Made by a program: the position numbers and the translations under genes. Of a DNA stretch of 49,039 bases, positions 46,712 to 49,039 are shown one piece after another (the stretch's first letter is position 1; every line of letters starts with the position of its first letter). This DNA comes from Bacilli bacterium (GTDB taxonomy: Bacteria; Bacillota_I; Bacilli_A; RFN20; UBA1709): contig JAQUUH010000004.1 of assembly GCA_028693955.1 (NCBI GenBank), positions 1 to 49,039 of the forward strand. Direction: 5' to 3'. The notes beneath the pieces were generated by a model. That model was not told the DNA's origin, ran no database searches, and worked only from the letters and a program-made list of their open reading frames with translations.

Positions 46712-49039
46712 TTGGATCTTTCCTTTCTTTTTTGAAAAGACTTAATATTCCTTTAAAAATTTCTCTATTCATAAAGTGAAGAATTGCCTCTGCTTTATAA
46801 TAACTAAATCCTCCTAAAAGAACCATAGTTCTAAATGTGACATAGTCTGCTTGTCTAGAAGCAGATTCCTCATTTAAAATTGCATTCTCTTTAATATTTT
46901 TAGTTACTAAACTATGCAAAATTTTTCCAAACATTGTCTTTCTCATTTCTTTTAGACTCGTATTGAAAGTAAATGGTCTACTAATTTTCTTGTTTTGAGG
47001 AGGAATAACATCACTATTTATCAAAAGTTTAAAATCATCATTATTAAATTGAGTGTGTTCGTGATAGGACTTTGGTCTTATAAATACTTTTTCGGTTTTA
47101 CTACCTTGAATCTCTAATTTGAATATGTGTTTTATATCTCTTGAAGAAGTCCCTATTGCCACTTCATAATTGCCAGTTGCTAATTCAAATTTATCGCTAT
47201 CAAAATCAAAATACATTAAATCATTAAATTCTACATCCATTGATAGGTGCCTTTTCTCGTTGATTTTCAAAAATATCTTTTCAAATTTTTTTAGTTCTTG
47301 CGAAGCAAAAAATGTATTATCAGTTTTATTTCTAACATATAATTGAACTACTTCGCTTCCAGAATAATTACCAGTATTTTCAATGTCTAATTCAACAATA
47401 AACTTGTCTTTTTGTTTATTAATTGAAAAATTACTTAATTGAAAATTAGTATAAGATAATCCATACCCAAAAGGAAATCTAACATCAATATTATATGTAT
47501 CATAATACCTATATCCAACATAAATTGATTCTAAGTAGTTACTTGCTCTTGATCCTCCTGGATAAAACTTATATGATGGTATGTCACATATTTTTTTAGG
47601 ACAACTTTCTGCTAATTTGCCACTTGGATTTACATCTCCAAATAACATATCTACAACCGCTCTTGATCCTGCCTGTCCTGGTAATAATGTGTATAATATT
47701 GCTTTTGTGTGTTCCAAAAATTCTACATTTAAAACTCCACCACCATTTAAAATTACAACAATATTTTTATTTACTTTATATAGTTCTTCAAGCAAGCGAT
47801 ATTGATTATTTGGTATTTTCAAGGATATTCTATCTGCGCCTTCTGATTCATATTCATCAGTTAATCCAATAAATAGCAAAATAATTTTGTGCTCTTTTGC
47901 TAACTTAACAGCCTGAGACACTAATGTTGCACACTCTTCTGGTATATCAGAATATCCCCTAGAATACTTAATACCTTCTTTTCTTTTTTTAAGTTCATAA
48001 AAAGTATTGTTAATATATGTAGGGTTTACTCTTGAACTTCCCCATCCTTGAATGTGGGGATTTTTAGCTAAATCACCAATAATAACAAAATCATCATCAA
48101 CATTTAATGGTAAAATATTGTCATTTTTTAATAACACAAATGATTCTTTTGCAACTTCATAGGCTATATTGTGATTTTCTATTTTATCTAATGGAAAAGA
48201 ATCAATAATTTTTTTCTTAAAATTCTCTTGTAAATTTAAAATTCTTTCAACACTAGTATTTATTACATCCTCACTTAATTGTTTATTTATAACAGCATCG
48301 ACAATTTTTTTATCATTAAGTCCTTTACTGCTTGGCATTTCTAAATCCAAGCCAGCTTTTAATGATTCTACTCTATCATTAGTAGCTCCCCAATCGCTAA
48401 CAACAATACCTTTAAAATTCCATTCTTCTCGCAACAAATCATTTAATAAATACTTATTCTCACAAGAATAAATACCATTAATCATATTATATGAGCACAT
48501 AACGCTTTCAATATCTAACTCTTCAATTATTTTTCTGAAACTATATAGATATATTTCATTTAAACTTCTTTTATCAACAATTGAATCATTACTAAAACGA
48601 TAAGCCTCTTGAGAATTCGCTGCATAATGTTTTAAGCAAACACCAACACCTTTTGATTGAACTCCTTTAATAAAAGCCATCGCGATTTGCGAAGTTAAAT
48701 ATGGGTCCTCACTAAAATACTCAAAATTTCTTCCACACAAAGGATTTCTTTTTATGTTTATGCCTGGAGCTAACAAAATATCAACCTTTTCTGATAGGCA
48801 TTCTCTTGCTATTGCTTCTCCCATTATATAAGCTATTTCTTTATTAAAACTGCAAGCCACTGTTGTGGCTGGTGGAAAACATGTAGCAGGAATTGATTCA
48901 TTATCATCTACACTATTATCATAATATTGTTTTCGCAATCCATGGGGACCATCACTCATTCTAATTGATTCAATATTTAATCTAGAAATATTTAATGTAT
49001 TCCATGAATCTTTACCAGACAATAAGCCAGCTTTTTCTT
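46698..49039 (-). CDS. GH3 beta-glycosidase (5' end beyond window)
   Basis: This is a retaining GH3 enzyme, probably beta-glucosidase. The frame continues past the TTG given by the track to the window edge, adding EKAGLL before SGKDSW, the usual GH3 N-terminus. So the gene is cut, not TTG-started. Domains are the catalytic TIM barrel with nucleophile Asp in VVSDWGATNDRV, the second alpha/beta domain (WGSSRVNP, GLTDEYESEGADR), a fibronectin-III-like domain (VELDIENTGNYSGSEVVQLYV), and a helical C-terminal extension of about 130 residues. No signal peptide is visible in the part present. The operon continues into GH13. Confidence 0.92.
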   Translation of the reverse strand, partial: EKAGLLSGKDSWNTLNISRLNIESIRMSDGPHGLRKQYYDNSVDDNESIPATCFPPATTVACSFNKEIAYIMGEAIARECLSEKVDILLAPGINIKRNPLCGRNFEYFSEDPYLTSQIAMAFIKGVQSKGVGVCLKHYAANSQEAYRFSNDSIVDKRSLNEIYLYSFRKIIEELDIESVMCSYNMINGIYSCENKYLLNDLLREEWNFKGIVVSDWGATNDRVESLKAGLDLEMPSSKGLNDKKIVDAVINKQLSEDVINTSVERILNLQENFKKKIIDSFPLDKIENHNIAYEVAKESFVLLKNDNILPLNVDDDFVIIGDLAKNPHIQGWGSSRVNPTYINNTFYELKKRKEGIKYSRGYSDIPEECATLVSQAVKLAKEHKIILLFIGLTDEYESEGADRISLKIPNNQYRLLEELYKVNKNIVVILNGGGVLNVEFLEHTKAILYTLLPGQAGSRAVVDMLFGDVNPSGKLAESCPKKICDIPSYKFYPGGSRASNYLESIYVGYRYYDTYNIDVRFPFGYGLSYTNFQLSNFSINKQKDKFIVELDIENTGNYSGSEVVQLYVRNKTDNTFFASQELKKFEKIFLKINEKRHLSMDVEFNDLMYFDFDSDKFELATGNYEVAIGTSSRDIKHIFKLEIQGSKTEKVFIRPKSYHEHTQFNNDDFKLLINSDVIPPQNKKISRPFTFNTSLKEMRKTMFGKILHSLVTKNIKENAILNEESASRQADYVTFRTMVLLGGFSYYKAEAILHFMNREIFKGILSLFKKERKDPNGKE

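Noticed and set aside
49005-49022. GH3 starting at TTG (MSGKDSW)
   Set aside because: The frame continues upstream with EKAGLL, the usual GH3 sequence, to the window edge, so the gene is only cut.

Overview
The window is AT-rich DNA from a low-GC Firmicute. Every gene I can support lies on the minus strand, so transcription runs from high to low coordinates. Gene order matches the Bacillus subtilis ribosomal/RNA-polymerase super-cluster almost gene for gene: cysS, rlmB, sigH, rpmG, secE, nusG, rplK, rplA, rplJ, rplL, ybxB, rpoB, rpoC, rpsL, rpsG, fusA, tuf, the S10/spc/alpha block, ecfA1, ecfA2, ecfT, truA, rplM, rpsI. Several traits point to a Mollicutes-proximal or uncultured gut Bacilli lineage (RF39-, Erysipelotrichia- or Izemoplasma-like; this placement is inference). 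These are the missing rpmD, a large insertion in RpoC, an Asn at the RpoB rifampicin His position and a shortened L11 N-terminus. UGA still acts as a stop codon (rplP, ecfA2), so the code is standard.

Layout, high to low coordinates. 49039-43609: an apparent sugar operon with a GH3 beta-glycosidase (cut by the window edge), a GH13 alpha-glucosidase, a PAP2 phosphatase and an ECF S-component-like protein. 43603-40641: a Cys T-box, cysS, rlmB and a SigH-like sigma factor. 40628-39632: rpmG-secE-nusG. 39619-38325: rplK-rplA with a candidate L1-binding leader. 38320-36518: L10 leader, rplJ-rplL, terminator, ybxB. 36510-28695: rpoB-rpoC. 28668-24152: rpsL-rpsG-fusA-tuf. 24153-23693: a stand-alone gene for an unrecognised membrane protein. 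23714-9008: the S10/spc/alpha operon, including secY, adk, map, infA and rpoA. 8972-3737: the ECF transporter module (ecfA1A2T), a TruA protein fused to a PHP phosphoesterase, and a divergent acetate kinase. 3726-2727: rplM-rpsI. 2700-2198: a small membrane-anchored PH-like protein. 2144-1988: tRNA-Ile. 1972-611: a MATE pump. 571-107: tRNA-Asn, tRNA-Glu, tRNA-Thr and tRNA-Leu.

Most of the window is translation and transcription machinery under growth-rate and autogenous control. I could place thirteen sigma-A-type promoters (17-18 bp spacers, eight with a TGN extended -10) and about ten intrinsic terminators. Five structured leaders are also visible: a Cys T-box, an L10 leader, an S10 leader, an L1-site leader and an undescribed rpsL leader. 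Several promoters sit inside or directly against the terminator hairpin of the gene before them.

I see no CRISPR array, transposon, prophage, toxin-antitoxin or defence system. The most unusual items are the TruA-PHP fusion, the terminator-embedded promoters, the RpoC insertion, the likely intrinsic antibiotic-target variants in RpoB and L11, and the rpsL leader with alternative pairings.
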